The notes under the pieces are model-generated. The model did not search any database and was not told the origin of the DNA. It was given only the letters and a program-made list of their open reading frames with translations. From JBFMEX01 sp040752215 (lineage in GTDB: Bacteria; Pseudomonadota; Alphaproteobacteria; Rhizobiales; Hyphomicrobiaceae), in contig JBFMEX010000070.1 in the NCBI GenBank assembly GCA_040752215.1, forward strand, positions 1-64,000: 64,000 nt of DNA, in the 5' to 3' direction. Each line of letters opens with the position of its first letter. Within the stretch, counting starts at the first letter, position 1. Made by a program: the position numbers and the translations under genes. Of the stretch, positions 16,717-25,423 are shown piece after piece.

Positions 16717-19341
16717 CTACGCCAATGGTGCGACGCCCCAGATCATGTCGGCGTATTCCTTCACCGCCCGATCGGACGAGAAGCGGCCCATGCCGGCGAC
16801 GTTCAGCACGGCCTTGCGGGCCCACGCCTCCCTGTCGAGGTAGAGCCGGCAGACGCGCTCGTGCGCGGCCATGTAGGAGTCGTAGTCGGCGAGAAGCATA
16901 TAGTGGTCGCCGCCGTCGAACAGCGAGTGGAAGATCGCGGCATAGCGGCCCGGGTCTCCGGTCGAGAAGTAGCCGGTCCCGATCATGTCGAGCGCCTGGT
17001 GCAGCTCTGGGTTGGTGCGGTAGTGCCGGCGCGGATCGTAGCCATGCGCCTTGGCCTCGACGACCTCGTTGGCCCTGAGCCCGAATATGAAGATGTTGTC
17101 CTCTCCGATCGACTGCGCGATCTCGATGTTGGCGCCGTCCCAGGTGCCGATCGTCAGCGCGCCGTTGATGGCGAACTTCATGTTGCCGGTGCCGGAGGCC
17201 TCGGTGCCCGCGGTCGAGATCTGCTCCGAGAGATCGGTGCCGGGAATGATGATCTCTGCGAGCGTGCCCGAGTAATCGGGCACGAACACCACCTTCAGCA
17301 TGTCGCCGACCGCCGGGTCCGAGTTGACCACGCGGGCGACGTCGTGGATGAGGCGGATGATGAGCTTGGCCATGAAGTAGCCGGGGGCTGCCTTGCCCGA
17401 CAGCACGACCACACGCGGCGTCTGCGGAGTGTGCCCTTCGCGAATGCGGTTGTAGCGCGTGATCACGTGCAGCACATTGAGCAGTTGCCGCTTGTACTCG
17501 TGAATGCGCTTGATCTGCGAGTCGAACAGCGCCTCGCTCGGCACCGAGATCCCGACGCGGTCCTTGATGAAGCGGGCGAGCCGCGCCTTGTTGGCCTCTT
17601 TCACCTGGCGGAAGCGATGGCGGAACTCGGCGTCGTTGGCGAGCGGCGCCAGCTCGGCGAGCCGCCCGAGATCCCGCGGCCATTCCCCGCCGATCCGCTC
17701 GGTGATCAGCTGGGCGAGCCCGGGATTGGCCTGCAGCAGCCACCGGCGCGGCGTCACGCCGTTGGTGATGTTCACGAACTTGCCCGGGTAGAGCTTGTCG
17801 AAGTCGGGGAACATGGTCGAGCGCAAGAGGTCGCTGTGCAGCTTGGCGACGCCGTTGACCTTCGAGCTGCCGACGATCGCGAGATGCGCCATGCGGATCG
17901 ACTGGTCGGTGTCCTCGACCATGCTCATCGCATAGGTCTTGCCCGGATTGTTGGGGGCGAACGAGCGCACCTTCTCGAGGAACCGCACGTTGAGATCGAA
18001 GATGATCTCGAGATGGCGCGGCAGCAGCGCGCGCAGCATGCCGATCGGCCAGCGCTCGAGCGCCTCCGGCAGCAAAGTGTGGTTGGTATAGGCGAACGTC
18101 CGCGAGGTGATGTCGAATGCGCGCTCGAAATCCATCCCGTGCACGTCCACGAGCAGGCGCATCAGTTCCGCGATTCCGAGCGCGGGGTGGGTGTCGTTGA
18201 GCTGGATGACGACCTTGTCGGGCAACGCATCGAGCGAAGAGTTGGTGCGGAAGAAGCGCGTCAGGATGTCCTGGATCGAGGCGCTGACGAAGAAATACTC
18301 CTGCTTGAGCCGTAGCTCGCGCCCCTCGTGGGTGGAATCGTCGGGATAGAGGATCTTCGACAGCGTCTCAGAGGTGATCTTCTCCTCGGTCGACTTGATG
18401 TAGTTGCCGCGGTTGAAGTAGCCGAGGTCGAAGTCGCCGGTGGCGCGCGCCGTCCACAGCCTGAGGTTGGTCACAGAGCCGTTGTGGTAGCCGGCGATCG
18501 GAAAGTCGTAGGAGGAGGCCAGCACGCTTTGTGCCGGCGTCCACTTGCACACCTTGCGGCCATCGTCGTCGACCACGCAGTGGCAGGTGCCGCCGAATTG
18601 CACCTCGTAGACGATGTCCGGCCGGCGGAACTCCCAAGGATTGCCTTCCTTGAGCCAGTTGTCCGGGTGCTCGACCTGCGATCCGTCCTCGATCGCCTGG
18701 CTGAACAGGCCGAACTCGTATCTGAGCCCGTAGCCGCCACCTGGAAGACCAAGCGTCGCCATCGACTCGAGGAAGCACGCCGCGAGCCGCCCGAGGCCGC
18801 CGTTGCCGAGTCCCGGATCGTGCTCGAGATCGGCGATCGCGTCATAGTCCTGCCCGACCTCGGCCAGCGCCACGCGCGTGTGTTCCAGCAGCTCGAGATC
18901 GATGAGGTTCTTGGTCAGGCTGCGTCCGAGCAGGTACTCCATGGAGAGGTAGTAGACCCGCTTGACGTTCTGGCCGTAGCGCTGCCGCGTGGAGTTGATG
19001 TATCGCTCCGACAGCACACCACGCACCATGAACGCGAGCGCATAGAACCAGTCGCGCGGGGTGGCGTAGGCCGGATCTTTGCCGACCGCGTGCACGAGGT
19101 AGTTGACGATCGCGCGCTTGACGGCATCCGCATCGCTGAGCTCGATCAGGTAGTCGGACTGCGCCTTGGGGTCGAGCAGTGCCGGCAGGGGCTTGTTGAG
19201 CAGCACGGGATCGCGCAGCGAGATCGACCGCGCATTGGCGGATGTGCCCCCCGGATGGTCTGCCCCGCTTGCCGCATCGCTCTCGGCGTCCTGGCCACCG
19301 GCAATTCTGCGCAACGCCTTGCGCCACACCGTCTCGCTCAC
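16717..19341 (-). CDS. glgP: Glycogen/alpha-glucan phosphorylase
   Basis: GlgP releases glucose-1-phosphate from glycogen using pyridoxal phosphate. The 874-residue product shows conserved phosphorylase blocks, including EHDPGLGNGGLGRLAACFLES and VVIQLNDTHPALGI, and the PLP-lysine region EASGTGNMKFAINGALTIG near the C-terminus. An N-terminal stretch of about 45 residues before the conserved core is longer than in E. coli GlgP. The start is a GTG overlapping the glgA stop (GTGA), indicating a glgA-glgP operon. The frame is open far upstream, but that is a shadow of glgA. Confidence 0.95.
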   Translation of the reverse strand: MSETVWRKALRRIAGGQDAESDAASGADHPGGTSANARSISLRDPVLLNKPLPALLDPKAQSDYLIELSDADAVKRAIVNYLVHAVGKDPAYATPRDWFYALAFMVRGVLSERYINSTRQRYGQNVKRVYYLSMEYLLGRSLTKNLIDLELLEHTRVALAEVGQDYDAIADLEHDPGLGNGGLGRLAACFLESMATLGLPGGGYGLRYEFGLFSQAIEDGSQVEHPDNWLKEGNPWEFRRPDIVYEVQFGGTCHCVVDDDGRKVCKWTPAQSVLASSYDFPIAGYHNGSVTNLRLWTARATGDFDLGYFNRGNYIKSTEEKITSETLSKILYPDDSTHEGRELRLKQEYFFVSASIQDILTRFFRTNSSLDALPDKVVIQLNDTHPALGIAELMRLLVDVHGMDFERAFDITSRTFAYTNHTLLPEALERWPIGMLRALLPRHLEIIFDLNVRFLEKVRSFAPNNPGKTYAMSMVEDTDQSIRMAHLAIVGSSKVNGVAKLHSDLLRSTMFPDFDKLYPGKFVNITNGVTPRRWLLQANPGLAQLITERIGGEWPRDLGRLAELAPLANDAEFRHRFRQVKEANKARLARFIKDRVGISVPSEALFDSQIKRIHEYKRQLLNVLHVITRYNRIREGHTPQTPRVVVLSGKAAPGYFMAKLIIRLIHDVARVVNSDPAVGDMLKVVFVPDYSGTLAEIIIPGTDLSEQISTAGTEASGTGNMKFAINGALTIGTWDGANIEIAQSIGEDNIFIFGLRANEVVEAKAHGYDPRRHYRTNPELHQALDMIGTGYFSTGDPGRYAAIFHSLFDGGDHYMLLADYDSYMAAHERVCRLYLDREAWARKAVLNVAGMGRFSSDRAVKEYADMIWGVAPLA

Positions 19342-20828
19342 GCTGCCTCCCAACGCACCTTGGTCTCGCCGGCCACCCCATGCGGAGCCAGCGTACGATA
19401 GATCCAGCCGTACTCCTCGGCCGCCCGCCCCCAGCTGAAATCCTGCTGCATCGCCTGCCTTTGGGCAAGCCGCCACGCCGGCTTGTCCGCATACATGGTG
19501 ACCGCCCGCCGGGTCGCCTCGAGCAGCGCCTCCGGCTTCGCCGCATCGAACAGGAAGCCGGTGCCGCGGGCAGTCGCGGCGCCGTCGGCAGGGCTCGCCT
19601 CGTCGACCGTGTCGGCGAGCCCCCCTGTGCGCCGCACGATCGGCAACGTGCCGTAGCGCATGGCGTACATCTGCGTCAGCCCGCACGGCTCGAATCGCGA
19701 CGGCATCAGGAACATGTCCGCCCCGGCGATCATCCGGTGCGCCAGCAGCTCGTCGTAGCCGATGCGGACCGCCACCCTGTCGCGGCCGACCGCCAGCTCG
19801 GTCAGCGCCCGCTCCCAATGCGGGTCGCCGGCGCCCAGCACCGCCACCTGCGTGTCGAGCTCGAGCATCCGCCCGAGCGCGGCGGCGATGAGATCGACGC
19901 CCTTCTGCTCGGTGAGCCGCCCGACCATGGCGATCAGCGGCACGCCGGGCTCCTCGGCCATCCCGAGCTCCTCCTGCAGCGCTGCCTTGCACACTGCCTT
20001 GCCGGCCAGTGAGGCGACGTCGTAGCGCGCCGGCAGCAGCGCATCGCTCGACGGGTTCCACAATGTGTCGTCGATGCCGTTGAGGATGCCGACGAGATCG
20101 CGCTGGCGTGCGGCGAGCAGGCCCTCCATGCCATGGCCGAACTCGGGCGTCTGGATCTCGCGCGCGTAGGTCGGGCTGACGGTCGTGATCCTATCGGCGA
20201 ACGCGAGCCCGGCCTTGAGCATTGAGAGCTGGCCGTGGAACTCGAGGCCCTCCATCGTGAACGCCAGCCGCGGCAGCTCGAGCGCCGCCAGCACCTCGGC
20301 GTCGAAGCGGCCCTGGAACTGCATGTTGTGGACGGTGAACACGGAGCGCGTGTTGGGGGCGCCCGCGAGCCGCAGATAGGCCGGCGCAAGTCCTGTCTGC
20401 CAGTCGTTGGCGTGCAGGATGTCGGGGCGCCAGCCGATGCCGCTCTGTCCGACCGCGACCATCGCCGCAGCGAGCGCGAGCACGCCGAACCGGAGGTGAT
20501 TGTCCGCCCAGTCGGCGCCCGAGGGCGCCGTGTAGGGTCCGCCGTCGCGTGCAAACAGCGCCGGACAGTCGAGCAGCAGCAGCTCGAGGTCGCTGTCGGC
20601 GGCTGCAGCCGAGAGCAGTCGTGCCCGATGCCCGCCAAGCAGCTCGCCGAGCTCCGACGCCGTCTCGATCCGCCGCGCGCGCTCCAGGGCTTTGGGATAG
20701 GCCGGCAGCATCAGCCGCACGTCGTTGCCACGCGCACGCATGGCGACCGGCAGCGCCCCGGCCACATCGGCGAGGCCACCGGTCTTGATCAGCGGGTAGG
20801 CCTCGGAGGCCACGAACAGAACCTTCAC
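19338..20828 (-). CDS. glgA: Glycogen synthase (ADP-glucose type)
   Basis: GlgA transfers glucose from ADP-glucose to the non-reducing end of alpha-1,4-glucan. The 496-residue product has the N-terminal ADP-glucose motif KTGGLADV (15-22), a GT5 catalytic domain with HANDWQTGLAP, and the GT1-type C-terminal domain with GRLTEQKGVDL and SRFEPCGLTQMYAMRYGTLPIVR. It is the first gene of glgA-glgP. The branching enzyme glgB and debranching glgX are not in the window. Confidence 0.96.
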   Translation of the reverse strand: MKVLFVASEAYPLIKTGGLADVAGALPVAMRARGNDVRLMLPAYPKALERARRIETASELGELLGGHRARLLSAAAADSDLELLLLDCPALFARDGGPYTAPSGADWADNHLRFGVLALAAAMVAVGQSGIGWRPDILHANDWQTGLAPAYLRLAGAPNTRSVFTVHNMQFQGRFDAEVLAALELPRLAFTMEGLEFHGQLSMLKAGLAFADRITTVSPTYAREIQTPEFGHGMEGLLAARQRDLVGILNGIDDTLWNPSSDALLPARYDVASLAGKAVCKAALQEELGMAEEPGVPLIAMVGRLTEQKGVDLIAAALGRMLELDTQVAVLGAGDPHWERALTELAVGRDRVAVRIGYDELLAHRMIAGADMFLMPSRFEPCGLTQMYAMRYGTLPIVRRTGGLADTVDEASPADGAATARGTGFLFDAAKPEALLEATRRAVTMYADKPAWRLAQRQAMQQDFSWGRAAEEYGWIYRTLAPHGVAGETKVRWEAA

Positions 20829-21139
20829 AGCGAAGACTCCCGCCTGATCGCTGAAACGATGCCATGCGATGCGCTACCGCCGCCGCCCTGTCAAGGCGGC
20901 GCGGTAGCCATTCATGGCGGCGGGCGAAGCCTTCGGCTCATGAAGGATTGGCCGCTCGCCGGTATGGCTCGTCTGCTTGCGCGCGGCGCCCCACCGGCCC
21001 CGTGCGCGGATTCCTGCGAGCAGAACGTTCGCCCACGGGTCGAACGTCATGCTCCACGGTATCGGAGGATCGCGCGATGGGACGTGGCCCGGAGCGGAGG
21101 CTGTCGCCTTGGCGTGAGCAGGTTGGCCGCGTCGGCCCG
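20829..21139. other. Intergenic region between glgA and the L,D-transpeptidase-like gene
   Basis: No gene is supported. The stretch holds the hairpin at 20873-20908 and otherwise GC-rich sequence. It must contain the glgA promoter on the minus strand, but no convincing -35/-10 pair was recognised. Confidence 0.5.
20873..20908. terminator. GC-rich hairpin upstream of glgA, possible terminator of the LDT-like gene
   Basis: GCTACCG-CCGCCGCC pairs with GGCGGCG-CGGTAGC (7 + 7 bp with one bulge) around a short loop. It lies between two minus-strand genes. No U-run follows on either strand, so a factor-independent terminator role is uncertain. Confidence 0.35.
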
Positions 21140-22264
21140 TCAGCTGCCGTTCTCGTACGGCCAGTACATCGTGAACGGGAAGACCTCGTCGGGGTCCCGG
21201 CGCTGTCTCGGCCGCTGCGATGCGGCGCGCTCGCGCGCGGCCGGTCGCGGCGCTTGTGCCGTACCCGTGCCGATCTGCGTTGCCGGGGGATCGGCGGTCA
21301 TGGCGACGATCGTCCCCGGACGCCGGTCGGCCCGCATCGTCGCGTCGGTCAGCACCATAGCCGCACCCTTGTGCAGCGCTTGCGCGAACACGACCGCCGC
21401 TTCGGCGTCCTCGAACGCTATCCGGCCGAGTGCCGTGTCCGGGTCCGTCTTGGCGATGTGCGGCGCCGTCGGCGTGCCGCCGATGGCAAAGGCGAGCCAT
21501 CTCAGGCTGGTACGGTCGGGGCGGAGGCCGACCAGCGCCAGCACGTGCTCGCCGAGCCGGTGCGCGGGATGCTCGGCGATCGTAACCGCCGCCTCGCTCT
21601 CGATCACGCCGTTGCGCAGCAGATACGCGTTGCGGTCGGCAGCGGAGACGACCAGCCCGACGACCGGATAGAGAAGATCGCCATCGTGGGCGGTGTGAAC
21701 CGGATGCGTCTCGACGCTCGCCGCGATGCGCGCGCCATCGCCCGCCTCCGGCACCAGCACGCCCGAATGGATCACCTCGCGCGCCACCGAGCGGTGGCGG
21801 GCGGAGATCAGCACCGAGCCGAGCGGCAGCTCGCTATTCAGGAGCTCGGCGAACTCGCGCGGCAGGCGCACGATGCCCGCCGTCGCCGGATAGCCGGCTG
21901 GCCGGCTGGCGAGAACCGGCGCCGCGCCCCAGGCGAGGCGGTCGCCGGCGAGGGTCGCGCCGGCACCGAGCGGCCGCGAGCGGTCGAGAATCGTGAACAC
22001 GCCGGTCGGAGGCATCCGGCCCGGCAGCGCGGGCGTGCAGGTGGAGAGGCCGATCAGCTCGCCGCCCCGGTAGACGTGAACCACGCCGGCCGCCAGCGAG
22101 ACGACCACCACGACGGGGCCCTTCTCGGCAACGGTCGGCTGCCATACGAAGCGCCCCGGCGCCAGACCGGAGCGGTCGACGAACGGTGCAGCATGAGTTC
22201 GACTGGCCAGGGCGGCTGCTCCTGCCGAGGCGAGGCAAAGCAAAGCCCTGCGCGAGAGAAGCAT
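21140..22264 (-). CDS. Secreted L,D-transpeptidase (YkuD)-like protein lacking catalytic residues
   Basis: The 374-residue product has an N-terminal signal (about 1-26, ending ASRTHA) and an N-terminal YkuD-type fold: VVVVVSLAAGVVHVYRGGELIGLS (about 51-74), then PPTGVFTIL (85-93). At the active-site position, the usual GYPxSHGCVRLP is here GYPATAGIVRLP (124-135). Both the catalytic Cys and the neighbouring Ser-His are gone, and the upstream His is replaced by the segment AWGAAP (about 111-116). The C-terminal half (about 170-330) looks like a second, more diverged domain, and the tail is Arg/Pro-rich. It is therefore a probable pseudoenzyme, possibly peptidoglycan-binding. Confidence 0.7.
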   Translation of the reverse strand: MLLSRRALLCLASAGAAALASRTHAAPFVDRSGLAPGRFVWQPTVAEKGPVVVVVSLAAGVVHVYRGGELIGLSTCTPALPGRMPPTGVFTILDRSRPLGAGATLAGDRLAWGAAPVLASRPAGYPATAGIVRLPREFAELLNSELPLGSVLISARHRSVAREVIHSGVLVPEAGDGARIAASVETHPVHTAHDGDLLYPVVGLVVSAADRNAYLLRNGVIESEAAVTIAEHPAHRLGEHVLALVGLRPDRTSLRWLAFAIGGTPTAPHIAKTDPDTALGRIAFEDAEAAVVFAQALHKGAAMVLTDATMRADRRPGTIVAMTADPPATQIGTGTAQAPRPAARERAASQRPRQRRDPDEVFPFTMYWPYENGS

Positions 22265-22452
22265 CCGAGAGGACCCTCAGGATGACGCGCCGACATGGTG
22301 GGCAACGAATGATTCGTCAAATGATACACGATCTCGGGGCGGCCCGCGCGATGCAACTCGGCCACGCATCGCGCGTCTCGTGGCAATGTCCGGCCGGCGA
22401 GAGGCACCAGGGCGATGATGCGCGGGGCCGAAGATGCCGCCGCCGCGCCGTC

Positions 22453-22740
22453 TCAACGCCGGCGCTGACCGCCGGGTCCGCCTCCCGGTCCGCCACCCGA
22501 TGCCGGTGGTCCGGAGCGGGCATCCTTGTGGCGAAAGTTGATGCGTCCCTTGGTCAGATCGTAGGGCGTCATCTCGATGGTCACCCGGTCCCCCGCCAGG
22601 ATGCGGATGCGGTTCTTCTTCATTCGGCCGGAGGTGTAGGCGATCACCTCGTGGCCATTGTCCAGTTTCACGCGGCAACGTGCGTCGGGAAGAACCTCCT
22701 CGACGATGCCCTCGAATTCCAGCACCTCTTCCTTGGCCAT
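22453..22740 (-). CDS. infA: Translation initiation factor IF-1
   Basis: IF-1 is an S1-like OB-fold protein that occupies the A site of the 30S subunit during initiation. The core MAKEEVLEFEGIVEEVLPDA through RINFRHKD matches the family over about 75 residues. It is followed by an unusual Gly/Pro-rich tail of about 20 residues ending GGQRRR, so the product is 95 residues against the usual 72. The start is the ATG at MAKEE, preceded by a GGAG site; an upstream ATG would add eight unlikely residues. Confidence 0.95.
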   Translation of the reverse strand: MAKEEVLEFEGIVEEVLPDARCRVKLDNGHEVIAYTSGRMKKNRIRILAGDRVTIEMTPYDLTKGRINFRHKDARSGPPASGGGPGGGPGGQRRR

Positions 22741-22820
22741 CCCGTCTCCTCGAGCCTCGGGCAATGAAAAAGGCGGGAGCAGGGTCTCTGCTCACCGCCT
22801 GGCATGTGGTCGATCGAGGA

Positions 22821-23027
22821 TCACATCGGCCGCAGATTGGTGGCAGCGATCTTGCCGTTGCGACCGCGCTCGGTCTCGAAGGAAACCTTCTGACCTTCGC
22901 GCAGCGTCGACAGGCCGGCCCGCTCCACCGCGGAGATGTGGACGAACACGTCGGCGCCGCCCTCCTCCGGCTGAATGAAGCCGTAGCCTTTCTGACCGTT
23001 GAACCACTTCACAGTGCCGTTCGCCAT
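22821..23027 (-). CDS. Cold-shock protein (CspA family)
   Basis: This 68-residue single cold-shock domain binds single-stranded nucleic acid. The RNP1-type motif KGYGFI (13-18) and RNP2-type DVFVHIS (26-32) are intact, and the start MANGTVKWFN is canonical. A GGAGG ribosome binding site precedes the ATG. It lies 80 bp upstream of infA on the same strand and has a long leader, as is usual for csp genes. Confidence 0.95.
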   Translation of the reverse strand: MANGTVKWFNGQKGYGFIQPEEGGADVFVHISAVERAGLSTLREGQKVSFETERGRNGKIAATNLRPM

Positions 23028-23253
23028 TCATGCCTCCATAGCAAGTGGCATTTGACCTCGGGCGGGATTGCCCGTGTCGCATCAAATCGCGCGATGGAGA
23101 CGTCTAGTGTCCGCAAACGCGGCCGGTGTAGAGCAAACCAAGGCGTGTTCGACTAGCGCCTATATGGACCGACTGTGGCAAAAAGGCAAGGCGGATCGGC
23201 AAATCGTGACGGCTCGGCGCAGGTCCGCGCCGCGGCTGTCCGGGCCGGCTCGA

Positions 23254-23940
23254 TCAGCCCATCGCCACCGAGCTGCGCTGCGCCGACCGGCGCTTCCGGT
23301 CGATGCGTAAGGTCATGAACGCGAACACGATCCAGCCGCCGATGAAGACCAGCCCGGCGACCATGACCAGCGCCCCTGAAATTGGACCGATGGCGGCTCG
23401 CTCCAACAGGTCGGCAAAGCTTTGCATCGGTGCGGGGTGGATCGCCAGCTTGCCGAAGTAGGCGATTGCCTGGATAGCGAAAATCCAGATGTAGGTGCGC
23501 CGCAGCCGCCGGCCGATGGCGACCGGCATCGAGATATGGTGACGGGGAGCACAGTAGTCGCGCGCTAGCGTCTGGTGCCAGCCGTCGTCGGTCGGGGTGC
23601 CCTCGCCGCGCAGCATCGGCGCATAGAAATGCGTCTCCATCCACCTTGCGCGCGCACGCCAGACATTGAAGTAGCGGTAGCGCCGCGCCTCGAAGATCAG
23701 GAACACGACCGCCAGGCAGCCGACCAGCAGCAGCGGCAGTGGCGAGGCGTCCTTACTGGCGAAGGTGACGGACAGCGCGATGCCGAGCGTGGCCACCGAC
23801 CAATTGGTGGTGTTGTCGAGCCGCGAGCGCCAAGTCGTGCTGCGGTAGACCTCGCCGCGGTAGAGGTGGGCGAGAGCGCCGATCTCCGCCGCCGTGTACG
23901 TCGGGGTCTGCGGTGTGCTCTGGGTGTCGAGGGTATCCAT
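23254..23940 (-). CDS. DUF2270 family membrane protein
   Basis: The 228-residue product begins MDTLDTQS and matches the DUF2270 pattern: a soluble N-terminal part with AHLYRGEVYRSTTWRSRLDNTTNWS, two closely spaced helices (about 55-90), and the conserved EARRYRYFNVWRARARWMETHFYAPML. A further pair of helices lies near 165-215. The function is unknown. The chosen ATG starts the conserved region; the frame continues upstream without recognisable sequence. It stands alone, divergent from bdhA. Confidence 0.8.
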   Translation of the reverse strand: MDTLDTQSTPQTPTYTAAEIGALAHLYRGEVYRSTTWRSRLDNTTNWSVATLGIALSVTFASKDASPLPLLLVGCLAVVFLIFEARRYRYFNVWRARARWMETHFYAPMLRGEGTPTDDGWHQTLARDYCAPRHHISMPVAIGRRLRRTYIWIFAIQAIAYFGKLAIHPAPMQSFADLLERAAIGPISGALVMVAGLVFIGGWIVFAFMTLRIDRKRRSAQRSSVAMG

Positions 23941-24078
23941 GCCGCCTCCGACGGGCTCGCGGCCTGAGCATATCCCAAATTCTCTTGCGGCGCGGCCCAG
24001 CCTTGGGCGAATGCTTGATATGGCCGGCCGCGCCGGCAACCGAACCCCCGCGCCAGGGCCGATTGGAGCGATTGCCCG

Positions 24079-24861
24079 ATGCCGCAACCCAGGATAGCCC
24101 TCGTCACCGGCTCGACCAGCGGCATCGGCCTCGCCGTTGCCCGCGCCCTCGCCGCGAGCGGCATGGACGTGATGCTGAACGGCTCCCGCCCCGCCGCCGA
24201 TGCCGAGCCGACTCGGGCCCGACTGGCCGCGGAGACCGGCCGCCGCGTGCTCTACGGCCGGGCCGACATGCGCAACCCGGACGAGATCCGGGCGCTCGTC
24301 TCCCTCACCGAGAACGGCCTCGGCCCCGTCGACGTGCTGGTCAACAACGCCGGCGTTCAACATGTCGAGGCGATCGAGAATTTCTCCGAGGAGCGATGGA
24401 ACGCGATCCTCGCAATCAACCTCTCCTCCGCGTTCCATACGACCAAGGCGACATTCGCCGGCATGAAGTCGCGCCGCTGGGGTCGGGTCATCAACGTCGC
24501 CTCGGTGCACGGCCTCGTCGCCTCGCCGTTCAAGGCCGCCTACGTTGCCGCCAAGCACGGCCTCCTCGGCCTCACCAAGACGGTCGCGCTCGAGGGCGCC
24601 GAGTACGGCATCACCTGCAACGCGATCTGCCCCGGCTATGTGCTCACGCCGCTGGTCGAGAAGCAGATCCCCGATCAGGCGCGCGAGCGCGGCATCAGCG
24701 AGCAGGCGGTGGTGCGCGACGTGCTGCTCGCCGCCCAGGCGACCAAAGAGTTCGTGACCGTCGAGCAGCTCGGCGCGCTGGCGGTGTTTCTCGCCAGCGA
24801 TGCCGCCGCGCAGATCACCGGCACGGCGCTGCCGGTCGACGGCGGCTGGACCGCGCGCTGA
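24079..24861 (+). CDS. bdhA: D-beta-hydroxybutyrate dehydrogenase (SDR family)
   Basis: This NAD-dependent enzyme interconverts 3-hydroxybutyrate and acetoacetate, acting in polyhydroxybutyrate turnover. The 260-residue product has the cofactor motif TGSTSGIG (10-17), NNAG (89-92) and catalytic Ser142, Tyr155 and Lys159. BdhA hallmarks are NLSSAFHTTKA, HGLVASPFKAAYVAAKHG and CPGYVLTPLVEKQIPDQA, with the closing block GTALPVDGGWTAR. The gene is monocistronic here. Confidence 0.93.
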   Translation: MPQPRIALVTGSTSGIGLAVARALAASGMDVMLNGSRPAADAEPTRARLAAETGRRVLYGRADMRNPDEIRALVSLTENGLGPVDVLVNNAGVQHVEAIENFSEERWNAILAINLSSAFHTTKATFAGMKSRRWGRVINVASVHGLVASPFKAAYVAAKHGLLGLTKTVALEGAEYGITCNAICPGYVLTPLVEKQIPDQARERGISEQAVVRDVLLAAQATKEFVTVEQLGALAVFLASDAAAQITGTALPVDGGWTAR

Positions 24862-25423
24862 GCCGCGGCGGCGCCGCAGGCGAAGGTCGGTCCCAGGCTG
24901 CTGACGTAGCATCTTGGCCCGTGGGACACGTCGTCTCTCGTCGAACTGAGGCGTGCTCATGCTTGCCGACAAGCGACGCCTCGCTGGCGGCCTGGGTCGC
25001 CGCGGCTACCTCGTGCGTGCGCAAGAGGTCTGGAACTCTGACTGCCATCTGCCCGGGTGAGCTCCAGATCGACTCCTCGCCAAAGGGCGAGATCGCATCG
25101 ACGGCGAGCACGAGGCCGATGAATTGGATCACGACGATGCGCCCGACCGCGATACCCACGATCGACAATTTCGACCCGCGCCGCCGTTGGCCGCGCGCGG
25201 CAGCCGGCTCTCAGAACGAGACTCGCCGCGCGCAACGAAACGAAATACCGGCGCGCTGGTTGGCGCCGGCAACGGGTCGAAACGTTCGCGCGCCGGTATG
25301 AAACCCTCGGACCGGGGTTCCCCCGCGCGGTGGCGCGGACCGAGCCAGCCCGAGGTTGGCATCGATAGGTCTACGCTCCTCGTCACCGTCGGGCGCTGTT
25401 CGGCAGATCCCGCCGGCGGTTCC
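24862..25423. other. 562-bp intergenic region between bdhA and copA
   Basis: No confident gene. A minus-strand frame at about 25168-24815 begins with a hydrophobic run but has only a TTG start and no ribosome binding site, so it may be a decayed membrane protein or chance. The perfect 12-bp inverted repeat at 25245-25299 is the only clear structure. Confidence 0.5.
25245..25299. repeat. Perfect 12-bp inverted repeat with 31-nt loop
   Basis: ATACCGGCGCGC (25245-25256) and GCGCGCCGGTAT (25288-25299) are exact reverse complements. The element lies in the long spacer downstream of both bdhA and copA. It could be a bidirectional terminator stem or a mobile palindrome; there is no T-run. Confidence 0.6.

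Noticed and set aside
23041..23253. Possible tRNA or small RNA upstream of the cold-shock gene
   Set aside because: No cloverleaf arms or TTCGA loop could be built; the stretch is best read as the csp leader and promoter.
24815..25168. Minus-strand frame beginning SIVGIAVGRIVV in the bdhA-copA spacer
   Set aside because: Only a TTG start, no ribosome binding site, and the second half degenerates into low-complexity sequence overlapping the end of bdhA.
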